64,000 nucleotides of DNA from Brevibacillus brevis NBRC 100599 (lineage in GTDB: Bacteria; Bacillota; Bacilli; Brevibacillales; Brevibacillaceae). Numbering within the stretch: position 1 is the first letter of the stretch; each line of letters begins with the position of its first letter. The stretch spans positions 3,603,501 through 3,667,500 of the forward strand of contig NC_012491.1 of NCBI RefSeq assembly GCF_000010165.1, written 5' to 3'. The notes under the pieces are model-generated. The model saw only the letters and a program-made list of their open reading frames with translations, made no database searches and had not been told where the DNA came from. Shown here piece by piece: positions 8,570-17,390 of this stretch. Both the position numbers and the translations under genes were made by a program.

Positions 8570-8669
8570 AGGGAAATTCCCTCCTTTTGTACGTTGCGAA
8601 CAGATTTGCTGCCCACACAAAAGGTAGAATTCCATCATTTCTCGTTTTTTATTCATGCATACTTCGCTT

Positions 8670-9407
8670 CTAGGTGTACCATCCACCGTTTGGACTAATC
8701 ACTTGCCCTGTCACATAACTGGAATCCGCCGAAAGCAAGAAACGCACGACTGCGGCTACCTCATAGGGTTGTCCGAGACGGTTGGCAGGTATTTCTTCCG
8801 CGATCATTTCCATTTCATCCGGAGCAAAGCGCTCCATCATTCCACCAGCAATCGCTCCAGGAGCGACTGCATTTACCGTGATTCCGTTTGGTGCCATTTC
8901 CTTTGCCAAGGCTTTGGTGAACGTATTGATTGCTCCTTTGGTCATGGAGTACAGTACTTCACACGAACCGCCAGTAAGCCCCCATATGGAAGAAATATTG
9001 ACGATGCGCCCATACCTTGCACGTAGCATGGCCGGAACAGCAGCTTGGCAGACCAGGAAAGCGGATCGAACATTGAGGGCAAGGAGCTCATCGAATTTCT
9101 CGACAGTCACATCCGTAAATAATCCGACATCGTCCACTGAAGCGTTGTTTACGATCAACAGTGGTGCAACCTGCGTCTGAGCAAACATCGCCGCGATTTG
9201 CTGTGGATCCCGCAGATCAGCTTGGAGGATGCCAAAGGGAACGCCCCGCTCCTGGCATTTTTGCACCAACGGCTCTAATTTTTCTTTATTTCGATTGTAA
9301 TGCAGATAAAGGGGAACCCCCGCATCAATCAGGTAGGCACCGATCGCCTGCCCGATCTCTCCGGAAGCTCCCGTAATTAACGCCCATGGCGTTTCTTGCT
9401 TGAACAT
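8670..9407 (-). CDS. ymfI: Short-chain dehydrogenase/reductase YmfI (FabG-like)
   Basis: A 245-residue NAD(P)-dependent oxidoreductase of the classical SDR type. Visible are the cofactor-binding TGASGEIG near residue 13, NNAS, the catalytic serine in NISSIWG, the YSMTK catalytic Tyr/Lys pair, and the NAVAPGAI motif. It resembles 3-oxoacyl-ACP reductase FabG, but there are no fatty-acid genes nearby, so the substrate is unknown. CAGGAG is ten bases before the ATG, and the gene begins seven bases after ymfH, so the M16 pair and this reductase are co-transcribed. Confidence 0.85.
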   Translation of the reverse strand: MFKQETPWALITGASGEIGQAIGAYLIDAGVPLYLHYNRNKEKLEPLVQKCQERGVPFGILQADLRDPQQIAAMFAQTQVAPLLIVNNASVDDVGLFTDVTVEKFDELLALNVRSAFLVCQAAVPAMLRARYGRIVNISSIWGLTGGSCEVLYSMTKGAINTFTKALAKEMAPNGITVNAVAPGAIAGGMMERFAPDEMEMIAEEIPANRLGQPYEVAAVVRFLLSADSSYVTGQVISPNGGWYT

Positions 9408-9414
9408 GAATACA

Positions 9415-10707
9415 TTACTCCTGTGGCGAAGAGGAACGAACGATGGAAACAGCCATCTGCTCGGCTAAAAAATGCTCCTTCAAACGTTTTTCCACATCTT
9501 CGCGTGTGATCGACTCCAAGGTCGGCACTACGGAAAACAGATCGTTCCCGTTAAATTTGAAGCTGGTAAACTGGTTAGCGATAAACTCAACAGAGTTTAG
9601 AGAACGTAGGAAGTTTCCGATTTTTTTACGCTTCGCACGTTCAAAATCTTCCTGGGCTATACCAGTTTGCTTCAACTGTTCGATTTCTGCTTTGATCGTT
9701 TCCACCAAACGCTCTGGATCAGGTGTATCTCCACCGATGATCGTATACGCATAATCCTGCTCACTGCTGTAGTCAAAATCAAAGCTTTCCGTAATCAGCT
9801 CGCTGTCATACAAACGCTCATAGACAGCGGAGCTAGTGCCGAACGCGATGTCCAATACCAGTTTAGTAGTCAACTCGCGTTTTAACAAGGCCTCCTTGGT
9901 TAGACCGTTTTCCTTTTCCTTGATTCCAATCATGCATTTGGGTAGACCCACTGTTAGAAACGCTTCTACTTTCGCTTCCGCTGGCTCTGATGGCTCTTCT
10001 GGAAAAACGCGCGTGATTTGTGGCGCAGGAGGAAACTCCTTTGCTCCCTGATTTTCACGAATGAGCTTCATAATCGCTTCTGGTTCAAAGGAGCCCACGA
10101 CCAACAGAAGCATATTGGCAGGATGATAAAACGTTTCATAGCACTGATACAAATTTTCTTTTGTAATATGAGAGATCGTCTCGATCGTACCCGCAATTTC
10201 AATGTTAATCGGATACTTCTGGTACATGGCCTTTAGAAGGTTCATGTACACCTTCCAGTCCGGATTGTCCTCGTACATGGTGATTTCCTGGCCGATGATT
10301 CCTTTTTCCTTTTCTACACTTGCATCTGTGAAATACGGGTCCTGCACATAATCAAGCAGCAGATTCAGATTGTCATCTAACTTATCTGTGCATGAGAACA
10401 AATAAGCCGTACGATTGAAGCTCGTGAACGCATTGCAGCTCGCCCCGTTTTTACTGAATTCGTGCATGACATCCCGTTCTTTTTTCTCAAACATTTTGTG
10501 CTCTAGAAAATGCGCAATGCCGTCGGGAACATTGATTTCTTCCCCGCTTCGGGTGCGGAAATGGCTATCAATGGAGCCGTAGCGCGTTGTGAACACAGCG
10601 TATGTTTTGCTGAAGCCCTGTTTGGGAACCAAATAGACTTGCAATCCATTTTGGAGAGCTTCATGATATACCGTTTCATTTACTTGTTCAAAATCAGTGG
10701 TCTGCAT
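9415..10707 (-). CDS. ymfH: M16-family zinc metalloprotease YmfH (intact active site)
   Basis: A 430-residue peptidase of the pitrilysin/insulinase family, two M16 half-domains long. The inverted zinc-binding motif HFLEH is present near residue 66, with the downstream glutamate region (EKEKGIIGQEITMYEDNP), so the protein looks catalytically competent. It has no signal peptide and should be cytoplasmic. It starts one base after the ymfF stop, with GAGAGG six bases ahead of the ATG. YmfF lacks the zinc motif, so the two probably form a heterodimer in which YmfH carries the active site, as in other M16B pairs. The substrate is unknown. Confidence 0.88.
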   Translation of the reverse strand: MQTTDFEQVNETVYHEALQNGLQVYLVPKQGFSKTYAVFTTRYGSIDSHFRTRSGEEINVPDGIAHFLEHKMFEKKERDVMHEFSKNGASCNAFTSFNRTAYLFSCTDKLDDNLNLLLDYVQDPYFTDASVEKEKGIIGQEITMYEDNPDWKVYMNLLKAMYQKYPINIEIAGTIETISHITKENLYQCYETFYHPANMLLLVVGSFEPEAIMKLIRENQGAKEFPPAPQITRVFPEEPSEPAEAKVEAFLTVGLPKCMIGIKEKENGLTKEALLKRELTTKLVLDIAFGTSSAVYERLYDSELITESFDFDYSSEQDYAYTIIGGDTPDPERLVETIKAEIEQLKQTGIAQEDFERAKRKKIGNFLRSLNSVEFIANQFTSFKFNGNDLFSVVPTLESITREDVEKRLKEHFLAEQMAVSIVRSSSPQE

Positions 10708-10708
10708 C

Positions 10709-12004
10709 TTATGCCTCTCCCTTCTTGTCCCGTAGCAGATAAATCGTATCGATTGTCATCTTGTTTGCTACTTTCTTGATATCCTCAATGGTCGCTTGGT
10801 TGATCCCCGCCAAAAGCTCTTCGATTTTCCGAGGACGTCCGCTAATCACACCGTTGTACGTAAATTCAATCATGCCGCGAGCGCTGTCCAATAGTTCGCG
10901 GAACTGGTTAGACAATGTCGCACGCGTCTGGCTCATTTCCTCTTCCGATATGGTTCCTTGTCGCATCAAATCCAGCTGCTGCTTAATAATCTCAACCGCA
11001 CGCTGATATTTGCTTACATCAATCCCGGACATAATCATGAGAATCCCTTTGTGGCTCTCTAGCCTGGATACGGCATAGTAAGCAAGACTCTCTTTTTCAC
11101 GGACATTGACAAACAACTTGGAGTGAGGAAAACCGCCTAAAATCCCGTTATATAGCAACAGCGTCGGGTAGTCCTCATCCTTATAAGTGATCTGCGTACG
11201 GCAGCCGATATTGAGCTTTGCTTGGTTGACATCGAGTCGATCGATCACTTCGCTTTCAGCAGATACGTCCTTCGCGGTCGATTCGATCTGTGGTTCTCCT
11301 ACTTGGGAGCGTTCCAAGGGAATGTGCTTGCGAATAGCCTCGCTCACTTCCTGCTGCTCGACATCGCCCACCACGAACATATGGATTGGATTCGTCGTTG
11401 TTATTTCTTTAAAATATTGATACAGCTCCTGACCAGTGATCTTCGGCAAATCCGCCACACGACCTTGGACGAGAAGAGAGAATGGTTCCCCTTTACACAT
11501 TTCTTCTGTCACGCGTTGGTTCGCATACTTCATTTTATCGTCGATCAAACTCTCTATCCGTTTACGAAGCGTCTCTTTTTCCTGTGCCATGTACTTTTCA
11601 GAAAAAGCGTTGTTTTGTACATATGGTCTGACGAGCATATCTCCTACGAATTCGATGGCCTGCTCCAAAAGTGAGGCTTCATTGGACAAATATTTTTCAT
11701 TCGGTACTTCCATGTAAATTTGCAGGATTTGCCGTTCGCCCTTTTTCATCACATCGACATCAAAAATGGCTCCATACAGGAAATCCAAATGTGCTCGCAA
11801 TAGCTTGGTTTCCGGAAAACGAGCGCTGGCACGTTTCATGACCATTGCAAGCAAAGCTGTTTTTGTTACGTGCTCCTCCGATAGCGCCTGTTCAATCATC
11901 GTCACGATCGTCGTGGTCTTGAACTTTTTGGTTGGAAGGATATGTACGTTCATCCCATTGATTTGGGAGCTTTGAAATGCAATTTCGTTTGTAGTAGCAG
12001 TCAT
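10709..12004 (-). CDS. ymfF: M16-family protein YmfF, without the zinc-binding motif
   Basis: A 431-residue M16-like protein. The position where an active family member has HxxEH reads instead as KTALLAMVMKRASARFP, so no zinc site is visible. The remaining fold is family-like, including the C-terminal MIEFTYNGVISGRPR segment. It is probably the non-catalytic partner of YmfH. AGGGAG lies eight bases before the ATG. The roughly 210 bases upstream separate it from the zinc-ribbon gene and should hold its promoter, though I see only weak candidate elements there. Confidence 0.85.
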   Translation of the reverse strand: MTATTNEIAFQSSQINGMNVHILPTKKFKTTTIVTMIEQALSEEHVTKTALLAMVMKRASARFPETKLLRAHLDFLYGAIFDVDVMKKGERQILQIYMEVPNEKYLSNEASLLEQAIEFVGDMLVRPYVQNNAFSEKYMAQEKETLRKRIESLIDDKMKYANQRVTEEMCKGEPFSLLVQGRVADLPKITGQELYQYFKEITTTNPIHMFVVGDVEQQEVSEAIRKHIPLERSQVGEPQIESTAKDVSAESEVIDRLDVNQAKLNIGCRTQITYKDEDYPTLLLYNGILGGFPHSKLFVNVREKESLAYYAVSRLESHKGILMIMSGIDVSKYQRAVEIIKQQLDLMRQGTISEEEMSQTRATLSNQFRELLDSARGMIEFTYNGVISGRPRKIEELLAGINQATIEDIKKVANKMTIDTIYLLRDKKGEA

Positions 12005-12162
12005 AGTTCAATCTCCCTTCTCCATCAGCTTACTTCATATTCTTCTCTATTGTAACCAATTGTCAGGGCATCAAGCATCAGAATCTTCCATTATATATCC
12101 CAGTGCTTCATCCTATGCGCTCACGCAAGTCCCGTAATACGTAAATCACAGCGCTTCCGTTG

Positions 12163-12211
12163 AATAAAAAAAGAGCGAACGGCCCCTGTTTTACAAAGGG
12201 TGTTCACTCTT
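12163..12211 (-). terminator. Terminator of the zinc-ribbon gene
   Basis: AAGAGTGAAC pairs with GTTCGCTCTT (one G-T pair), with further pairing inside, and is followed by TTTTATT on the minus strand, a few bases after the stop codon. Confidence 0.75.
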
Positions 12212-12215
12212 TTCC

Positions 12216-12371
12216 TTACATATCCATTGCATCCCAGTCCCCGGGATCATCCGATGTGCTATGCTCTTCAACAAATCGACCGCAATCAGACGAGAGACAG
12301 AGCATGCCATCCAGTTGCTCATCGTGAAAGGGTAAGCCGTGGCTTCCCCCACAGTACGGACAAGTCCACAT
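12216..12371 (-). CDS. Small zinc-ribbon-like protein, 51 residues, unknown function
   Basis: This short gene runs from ATG at 12371 to TAA at 12216. The product starts MWTCPYCGG and has a second pair in CLSSDCG, giving a C-x2-C ... C-x4-C arrangement that could hold one zinc ion. The tail is acidic (EEHSTSDDPGDWDAMDM). A textbook AAAGGAGG lies eight bases before the ATG, and a terminator follows the stop, so it looks like a real gene between the M23 peptidase gene and ymfF. I do not recognise a family. An overlapping longer frame in another register lacks these signals. Confidence 0.75.
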   Translation of the reverse strand: MWTCPYCGGSHGLPFHDEQLDGMLCLSSDCGRFVEEHSTSDDPGDWDAMDM

Positions 12372-12423
12372 ACGAAGGGCCTCCTTTTATTCGTGAAGGT
12401 ACTCCGTAGTAGTTTGTCCCAAT

Positions 12424-13602
12424 TTAAAGGGGACTTTCCACTTTGTTTTGTTCCCAAACCCGCAAGTAATCATACGGATCGATGGCCTTCCCCGTGCTGT
12501 TACGATAGAGGCCAAAATGTAGGTGAGGTTCAAACATTCCCACTGTCCCCGTTCCACCGTAGCCTGTATCTCCAACAAAACCGATCAGCTGTCCAGCTTT
12601 TATCTTTTTCCCAACATATAATCCTGGTGTATACGCCTGCAAATGAGCGTAATACATCCGATATTGGCCATTCTCATCCGTAATGTTTACTCTCCAGCCA
12701 CCATACGTATTCCAGCCCACTTTGTTGATCGTCCCATCGGATACCGAGTAAATCGGCGTTCCTTTCGGTGCCATAATGTCGATGCCCTCGTGACTACGAA
12801 CACTGCCGCTGTTCGTCTCGGTCCACTCTCGATCAGATCCGAAGCTATCCCCATACGGCTCATACCAACTATTATCGTGGAAAGGAAACCGAAATTGTTT
12901 CCCAATCAATTGATCATCCGCAACTTTTGTGGCAATCGGGTGCTCAGCTCTTTGTGCCCCTTCTGGCAAATATAAAACTTGCCCCACCAGTAACTTATCA
13001 GAAGAGAGATGGCTATTTTTCTGAATGGCACTCATGTTCGTGTCGTGGCGAGCTGCAATTTTTGATAAGGTATCACCCTGTTGAACGACATAGGGATTCA
13101 ACGAGTATTTGACACTCGTTGTCTTGTCTTCCACTGGTTTGGATTGTATGTATGCAACGGCAGTATTCTCATCCCATTGGACTTGATAACCAAATGCCTC
13201 GGAGATAAATCGGATTGGCACAAGCGTCCGCTTATTCACAATGATTGGAGAGACATCCGTCTTCAAACGTTTTCCATCTACATACGCTGTCTGGCTACCA
13301 ATCGTAAGGGATATATGCTTGCTTTTTTTGTTGAGTGATACTTTTTGAGTGGCGGCCTCGTAGCTTACTTCTGAGCCTGTTCCCTCTGCAACTACTCGTA
13401 TCGGAACGAGCATTCGCCCATTTCGATGGGTGGGCGTTACATCAGATTGGACGCCCATTCCATCGACAACAACAGAAATAACAGGTCCTGGCTCTTTTGC
13501 AAAAACCATTCCACCGGGTATTGCTATCATCAGGCAAAAAACAAAAGCGCCTAGAATCCTGTTCCATCGATAACTGCTGTACTCACGTAGACAGCGGTTC
13601 AT
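12424..13602 (-). CDS. Secreted cell-wall protein: stalk domain, LysM, M23 peptidase
   Basis: A 392-residue exported protein. After an N-terminal signal-like hydrophobic segment (ILGAFVFCLMIAIPGGMVFA, about residues 16-36) comes a copper-amine-oxidase-like N-terminal domain with the repeated NGRMLVPIRVVAEGTG / NKRTLVPIRFISEAFG pattern (45-150). A LysM module follows (YVVQQGDTLSKIAARHDTN, about 165-210), then a C-terminal M23 domain with SHEGIDIMAPKGTPI and HLHFG zinc ligands (265-385). LysM binds peptidoglycan and M23 enzymes cut its peptide bridges, so wall remodelling is likely. The start at 13602 has GGGGAGGG in front; the frame extends upstream without such a site. In Bacillus no gene of this kind lies beside ymfF. 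Confidence 0.88.
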   Translation of the reverse strand: MNRCLREYSSYRWNRILGAFVFCLMIAIPGGMVFAKEPGPVISVVVDGMGVQSDVTPTHRNGRMLVPIRVVAEGTGSEVSYEAATQKVSLNKKSKHISLTIGSQTAYVDGKRLKTDVSPIIVNKRTLVPIRFISEAFGYQVQWDENTAVAYIQSKPVEDKTTSVKYSLNPYVVQQGDTLSKIAARHDTNMSAIQKNSHLSSDKLLVGQVLYLPEGAQRAEHPIATKVADDQLIGKQFRFPFHDNSWYEPYGDSFGSDREWTETNSGSVRSHEGIDIMAPKGTPIYSVSDGTINKVGWNTYGGWRVNITDENGQYRMYYAHLQAYTPGLYVGKKIKAGQLIGFVGDTGYGGTGTVGMFEPHLHFGLYRNSTGKAIDPYDYLRVWEQNKVESPL

Positions 13603-13730
13603 CTTTTTCCCTCCCCACAGACAATTTGCTAAAACGGATAGGACCGTTTTTTGCGGACCGCAAGCAGTCACAAAAATTATCGCACAGGGGAAGTGACAGG
13701 TTCTAGACGCTAAATTTTGTCAACGAATGA

Positions 13731-14690
13731 TTAACGCGATCCCGTATCGTAAGGTTTGCCGAGGGCCGCTGGAGCACTGGATCGTCCTACCAGACCAGCC
13801 ATCACGAGAATTGTCAGTACGTACGGAAGCATGAAGATAAATTCAGTAGGAATGTAATTGGTCAATCCGAAGATTTGTACCAAAGACTTGATCGCTTGAG
13901 CGACACCAAAGAACAATGCTGCTCCCATCGCACCCATTGGATGCCATTTACCGAAGATCAAGGCCGCAATCGCGATGAAACCTTGTCCAGAAACCGTGTT
14001 ATGGGAGAAGTTACTGGTTGTCGTCAAGGAAATCGTAGCTCCACCCAATGCAGCCAACAGCCCACTGATCATAACAGCCGTGTAGCGCATTCTCTTCACA
14101 TTGATCCCGACTGTATCAGCCGCACGCGGATGCTCACCAACGGAACGCAAGCGCAATCCGAATGGTGTCTTAAAAATAACATACCAAGTAACGAATACAG
14201 CAATGAAAGCCAAATAGCTAGTCGGATACGCCTCAAAAATGGCATGTCCGATATAAGGAATTTCACTTAATCCAGGAATACTGAATTTGTTAAATACAGA
14301 GGTCAATGTTGTTGTTTGACCTGCTCCGTTGAAAATAATTTTGGTCAGGTAAATGGAAAGCCCCGCTGCCAAGAAGTTCAGGGCCACACCACTGACGGTC
14401 TGGTCCGCTTTAAATGTAACCGAAGCAACGGCATGCGGTAGGGCAAAAATAGCACCGGCAATCCCAGCCGCAATAAATCCGACCCACGGTGCCCAAGCTC
14501 CAAATGAATCTTGGAAAGCATAGGTCATTACGGCACCAGTAAAAGCACCGATAATCATCATACCTTCTAGCGCAATGTTCACGACACCAGAACGCTCCGA
14601 GTACAATCCACCCAATGCGGCAAAAATCAAGGCAGTGGAAAACACGATGGTATCATGAACGAGGTTGCTAAGAATTAATCCCCAATCCAT
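13731..14690 (-). CDS. nupQ: Nucleoside ABC transporter permease (NupQ-like)
   Basis: A 319-residue integral membrane protein of the BPD_transp_2 family, with about eight to nine hydrophobic segments and the family's conserved IALEGMMIIGAFTG and GLRLRSVGEHPRAADTVGIN motifs. It forms the membrane channel with the preceding permease. The ATG at 14690 shares a base with the upstream stop codon (TGATG), with GGAAGG just before, so translation is coupled. It is the last gene of the BMP-ATPase-permease-permease set, which in Bacillus subtilis imports guanosine and related nucleosides. The substrate here is inferred from that family. Confidence 0.85.
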   Translation of the reverse strand: MDWGLILSNLVHDTIVFSTALIFAALGGLYSERSGVVNIALEGMMIIGAFTGAVMTYAFQDSFGAWAPWVGFIAAGIAGAIFALPHAVASVTFKADQTVSGVALNFLAAGLSIYLTKIIFNGAGQTTTLTSVFNKFSIPGLSEIPYIGHAIFEAYPTSYLAFIAVFVTWYVIFKTPFGLRLRSVGEHPRAADTVGINVKRMRYTAVMISGLLAALGGATISLTTTSNFSHNTVSGQGFIAIAALIFGKWHPMGAMGAALFFGVAQAIKSLVQIFGLTNYIPTEFIFMLPYVLTILVMAGLVGRSSAPAALGKPYDTGSR

Positions 14691-15763
14691 CAGTTTCCAC
14701 CTTCCTTTTTCTTCATCAAGATCGGCTTAACGAAAATTTTCACGATGCCATGTGCGGCAACAAAGAAAATAACAGAAGCAATCACGACGCGAATCAACTC
14801 AAACGGTACACCCGCACTAAACTGCATGCCGCTCGCACCGAATGTAAGAACCCCAAACAAGATGGCAGCAAGGATAACCCCGAACGGAGTATTTCCGCCA
14901 ATCAATGCTACCGCGATTCCATCGAATCCATAGCCCGTATGCTGCGTCATAATCGCTTGATAGTGGAAAACGCCCAAAATCTCAGTAGCTCCACCAATTC
15001 CTGCAAACATACCACCAATGAACATGGCCTTTACAACATTACGATTCACGTTCATACCAGCATACTCAGAAGCATGCGGGTTCAAACCAACGGAACGCAA
15101 TTCAAAACCAGACTTTGTTTTCCAAAGGATGATATAGAAGAAAATAGCTGCAAGTACAGCAATCAGTGTACCCCAGTGCAAACGAGCATTGTCAAACATT
15201 TCAGCGAGCCATCCAATGGTAATGATCGCAGAATCCTTTACCTCTTCAGATGTTTGCTTGCCCGCTGGAATAAAGAAAGCATTCATGATCCAGTTTGCAA
15301 AGTACAGTGCTACCCAGTTCAACATGATGCTGGTAATAACCTCATTGACACCACGTGCTGCTTTCAAATAACCAGCAATGGCACCCCACAAACCGCCTGC
15401 TAAAGCACCTGCAAGGATAGCAAGTGGAGCATGAATGATAGCTGGAAGGTCAAAAGAAACACCTACGACAGTAGAAGCAATCATCCCTACGATAAATTGA
15501 CCCTCTGCCCCGATGTTAAAAAGACCAGTACGGAAAGCAAAAGCTACAGCCAAGCCTGTAAAGATCAAAGGGGTAATTTGGCGAATCGTTTCACCAAAGT
15601 TATACGCGCTTCCAAATACTTTTTTAATCAAAGCCGTATAGGCAGCGATTGGATCAAATCCACCTGCCAGCATTGCAATTGCTCCGGTCAAAAGACCAAG
15701 AATGATCGCAACGGCAGGAACGAGAAACGATTCTTTCGTGAAGACCGCAATAACTTTATTCAT
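14690..15763 (-). CDS. nupP: Nucleoside ABC transporter permease (NupP-like)
   Basis: A 357-residue BPD_transp_2 permease, the larger of the two. It has an N-terminal transmembrane segment (LVPAVAIILGLLTGAIAML), the GLAVAFAFRTGLFNIGAEGQ motif and the GFELRSVGLNPHASEYAGMN motif, which probably contacts the ATPase. The gene overlaps the ATPase gene by eight bases (ATGAATAA), and its ribosome binding site (GGAGGGGG) lies within the ATPase gene. The tight overlaps argue for balanced production of ATPase and permeases. Confidence 0.85.
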   Translation of the reverse strand: MNKVIAVFTKESFLVPAVAIILGLLTGAIAMLAGGFDPIAAYTALIKKVFGSAYNFGETIRQITPLIFTGLAVAFAFRTGLFNIGAEGQFIVGMIASTVVGVSFDLPAIIHAPLAILAGALAGGLWGAIAGYLKAARGVNEVITSIMLNWVALYFANWIMNAFFIPAGKQTSEEVKDSAIITIGWLAEMFDNARLHWGTLIAVLAAIFFYIILWKTKSGFELRSVGLNPHASEYAGMNVNRNVVKAMFIGGMFAGIGGATEILGVFHYQAIMTQHTGYGFDGIAVALIGGNTPFGVILAAILFGVLTFGASGMQFSAGVPFELIRVVIASVIFFVAAHGIVKIFVKPILMKKKEGGN

Positions 15764-17297
15764 CGTTTCCCCCTCCTTGCATTACTTTTCCGCCGGACAT
15801 CATCAAGCCGAGCTCTTGCTCCGTTGTTGATTTTGCATCGACAATCCCCACAATAGCTCCCTCATATATAACTGCAATCCGGTCGGACACATTGATAACC
15901 TCATCCAGCTCCAAGGAAAGCAAGAGAACCGCTTTTCCTTGATCGCGTTGATCAATTAACCTGCGATGAATAAATTCGATAGCCCCTACATCCAAGCCAC
16001 GAGTAGGTTGAGCCGCAATCAGCAAATCCGGGTTCTTGTCCACTTCGCGGGCAATAATCGCCTTCTGTTGGTTTCCTCCGGAAAGCGCTCGTGCTGGCGT
16101 GTAAATACTCGGAGTCCGAACGTCGAATTCTTCGATAAGCTTAGCCGCATGCTTGTCAATAGCGCCATAATCAAGAAAACCGTTTTTGCAAAACGTTGGA
16201 TGGAAGTACGTTTCCAATACCATATTTTCACTCATGGTGAAATCAAGAACCAATCCTCGTTTATGTCGGTCTTCAGGAATGTGCGACAATCCTGATTCTG
16301 AGATGTTGCGCGGATTTTGATTCGTAATTTCTTTGCCATTAAGAAGGACACGCCCACTTGTTGCCTTACGCAAGCCAGTTAATACTTCAATCAGTTCACT
16401 TTGGCCATTGCCGTCGACTCCAGCAATTCCGAGGATTTCTCCAGCGCGAACCTCTAGGCTGAGATTGTTCAGCGCATTCACACCACGGTTACCCATTGCA
16501 GTCACATTCTCTACGGCCAAGATGGTTTCTTTTGGTTTTGCTTCCGTTTTATCGACGCGGAAGTTCACTTCACGACCAACCATTTTCGCAGCCAAATCGT
16601 CTGGATTCGTATTTTTTACCAATACGGAGTCAATGACCTTTCCTCGACGAATAATCGTAACCGCGTCACATACAGCCATAATTTCTTTCAGCTTGTGTGT
16701 GATCAGAATAATCGTCTTACCTTCTTTTACCAAGTTATGCATGATCTCGATAAGTTCATGGATTTCCTGCGGCGTCAATACAGCCGTAGGCTCATCAAAA
16801 ATCAAGATGTCGGCACCGCGATAAAGCGTTTTCAAAATCTCTACACGCTGCTGCATCCCAACTGAGATATCCTGAATTTTTGCTCTCGGATCAACTTTGA
16901 GCCCGTATTGATTCGACAGTTTTTCTACCGCTTTCTCAGCGCTTTGAATATCTATCTTCAACCCGTTTTTCGGTTCATTTCCTAGCACAATGTTTTCCGT
17001 GACTGTAAATGTTTCTACGAGCATAAAATGTTGGTGAACCATTCCGATACCAAGTTCGTTTGCAATCCTTGGACTTGTGATCTGTACAACTTTCTCGTTA
17101 ATCAGAATTTCGCCTTCATCCGGCTGATATAGACCAAACAAGATATTCATGAGTGTGGACTTGCCCGCGCCATTCTCTCCGAGCAGCGCATGAATTTCAC
17201 CTTTACCTACAGACAGCGTGATACTGTCATTCGCAACAATGCCTGGGAACCGTTTTGTGATCCCCCTCATTTCAACCACTTTTTTTACCGAGTTCAT
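15756..17297 (-). CDS. nupO: Nucleoside ABC transporter ATP-binding protein (NupO-like)
   Basis: A 513-residue protein with two fused ABC ATPase domains, as in sugar and nucleoside importers. The first half has a normal Walker A (GENGAGKST, about residue 40), signature ISVGMQQR and Walker B LIFDEPTAVL. The second has an altered Walker A (GVDGNGQSE), signature LSGGNQQK and LLIAAQPTRGLDVG, so only one site may hydrolyse ATP well. GGGGTGA precedes the ATG at 17297. It lies after the BMP lipoprotein gene, separated by a hairpin that probably reduces its expression. Confidence 0.88.
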   Translation of the reverse strand: MNSVKKVVEMRGITKRFPGIVANDSITLSVGKGEIHALLGENGAGKSTLMNILFGLYQPDEGEILINEKVVQITSPRIANELGIGMVHQHFMLVETFTVTENIVLGNEPKNGLKIDIQSAEKAVEKLSNQYGLKVDPRAKIQDISVGMQQRVEILKTLYRGADILIFDEPTAVLTPQEIHELIEIMHNLVKEGKTIILITHKLKEIMAVCDAVTIIRRGKVIDSVLVKNTNPDDLAAKMVGREVNFRVDKTEAKPKETILAVENVTAMGNRGVNALNNLSLEVRAGEILGIAGVDGNGQSELIEVLTGLRKATSGRVLLNGKEITNQNPRNISESGLSHIPEDRHKRGLVLDFTMSENMVLETYFHPTFCKNGFLDYGAIDKHAAKLIEEFDVRTPSIYTPARALSGGNQQKAIIAREVDKNPDLLIAAQPTRGLDVGAIEFIHRRLIDQRDQGKAVLLLSLELDEVINVSDRIAVIYEGAIVGIVDAKSTTEQELGLMMSGGKVMQGGGNDE

Positions 17298-17337
17298 GCA
17301 TGCTCACCCCATTTTTCGGGTCTAGTGTGAAGGTAAA

Positions 17338-17370
17338 GGACAAGGCCAGTAGCTCAAACCAGCCTTGTCC
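17338..17370 (-). terminator. Intercistronic hairpin/terminator between the BMP and ATPase genes
   Basis: GGACAAGGC pairs with GCCTTGTCC, followed by TTTACCTT on the minus strand. The T-run is short, so a partial terminator or a 3'-protecting hairpin is likely, giving more binding protein than transporter. Confidence 0.65.
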
Positions 17371-17390
17371 ATTTGCAGCTTCCTTGGTTT

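Noticed and set aside
12191..12457. 88-codon minus-strand frame overlapping the M23 peptidase end
   Set aside because: No ribosome binding site and it overlaps a real gene; the other frame holds the 51-residue zinc-ribbon gene with a perfect site and cysteine pairs.
13631..13650. Inverted repeat AAAACGG / CCGTTTT between nupQ and the M23 gene
   Set aside because: Only 7 bp with no clear T-run on the minus strand; too weak to call a terminator, though it may act as one.
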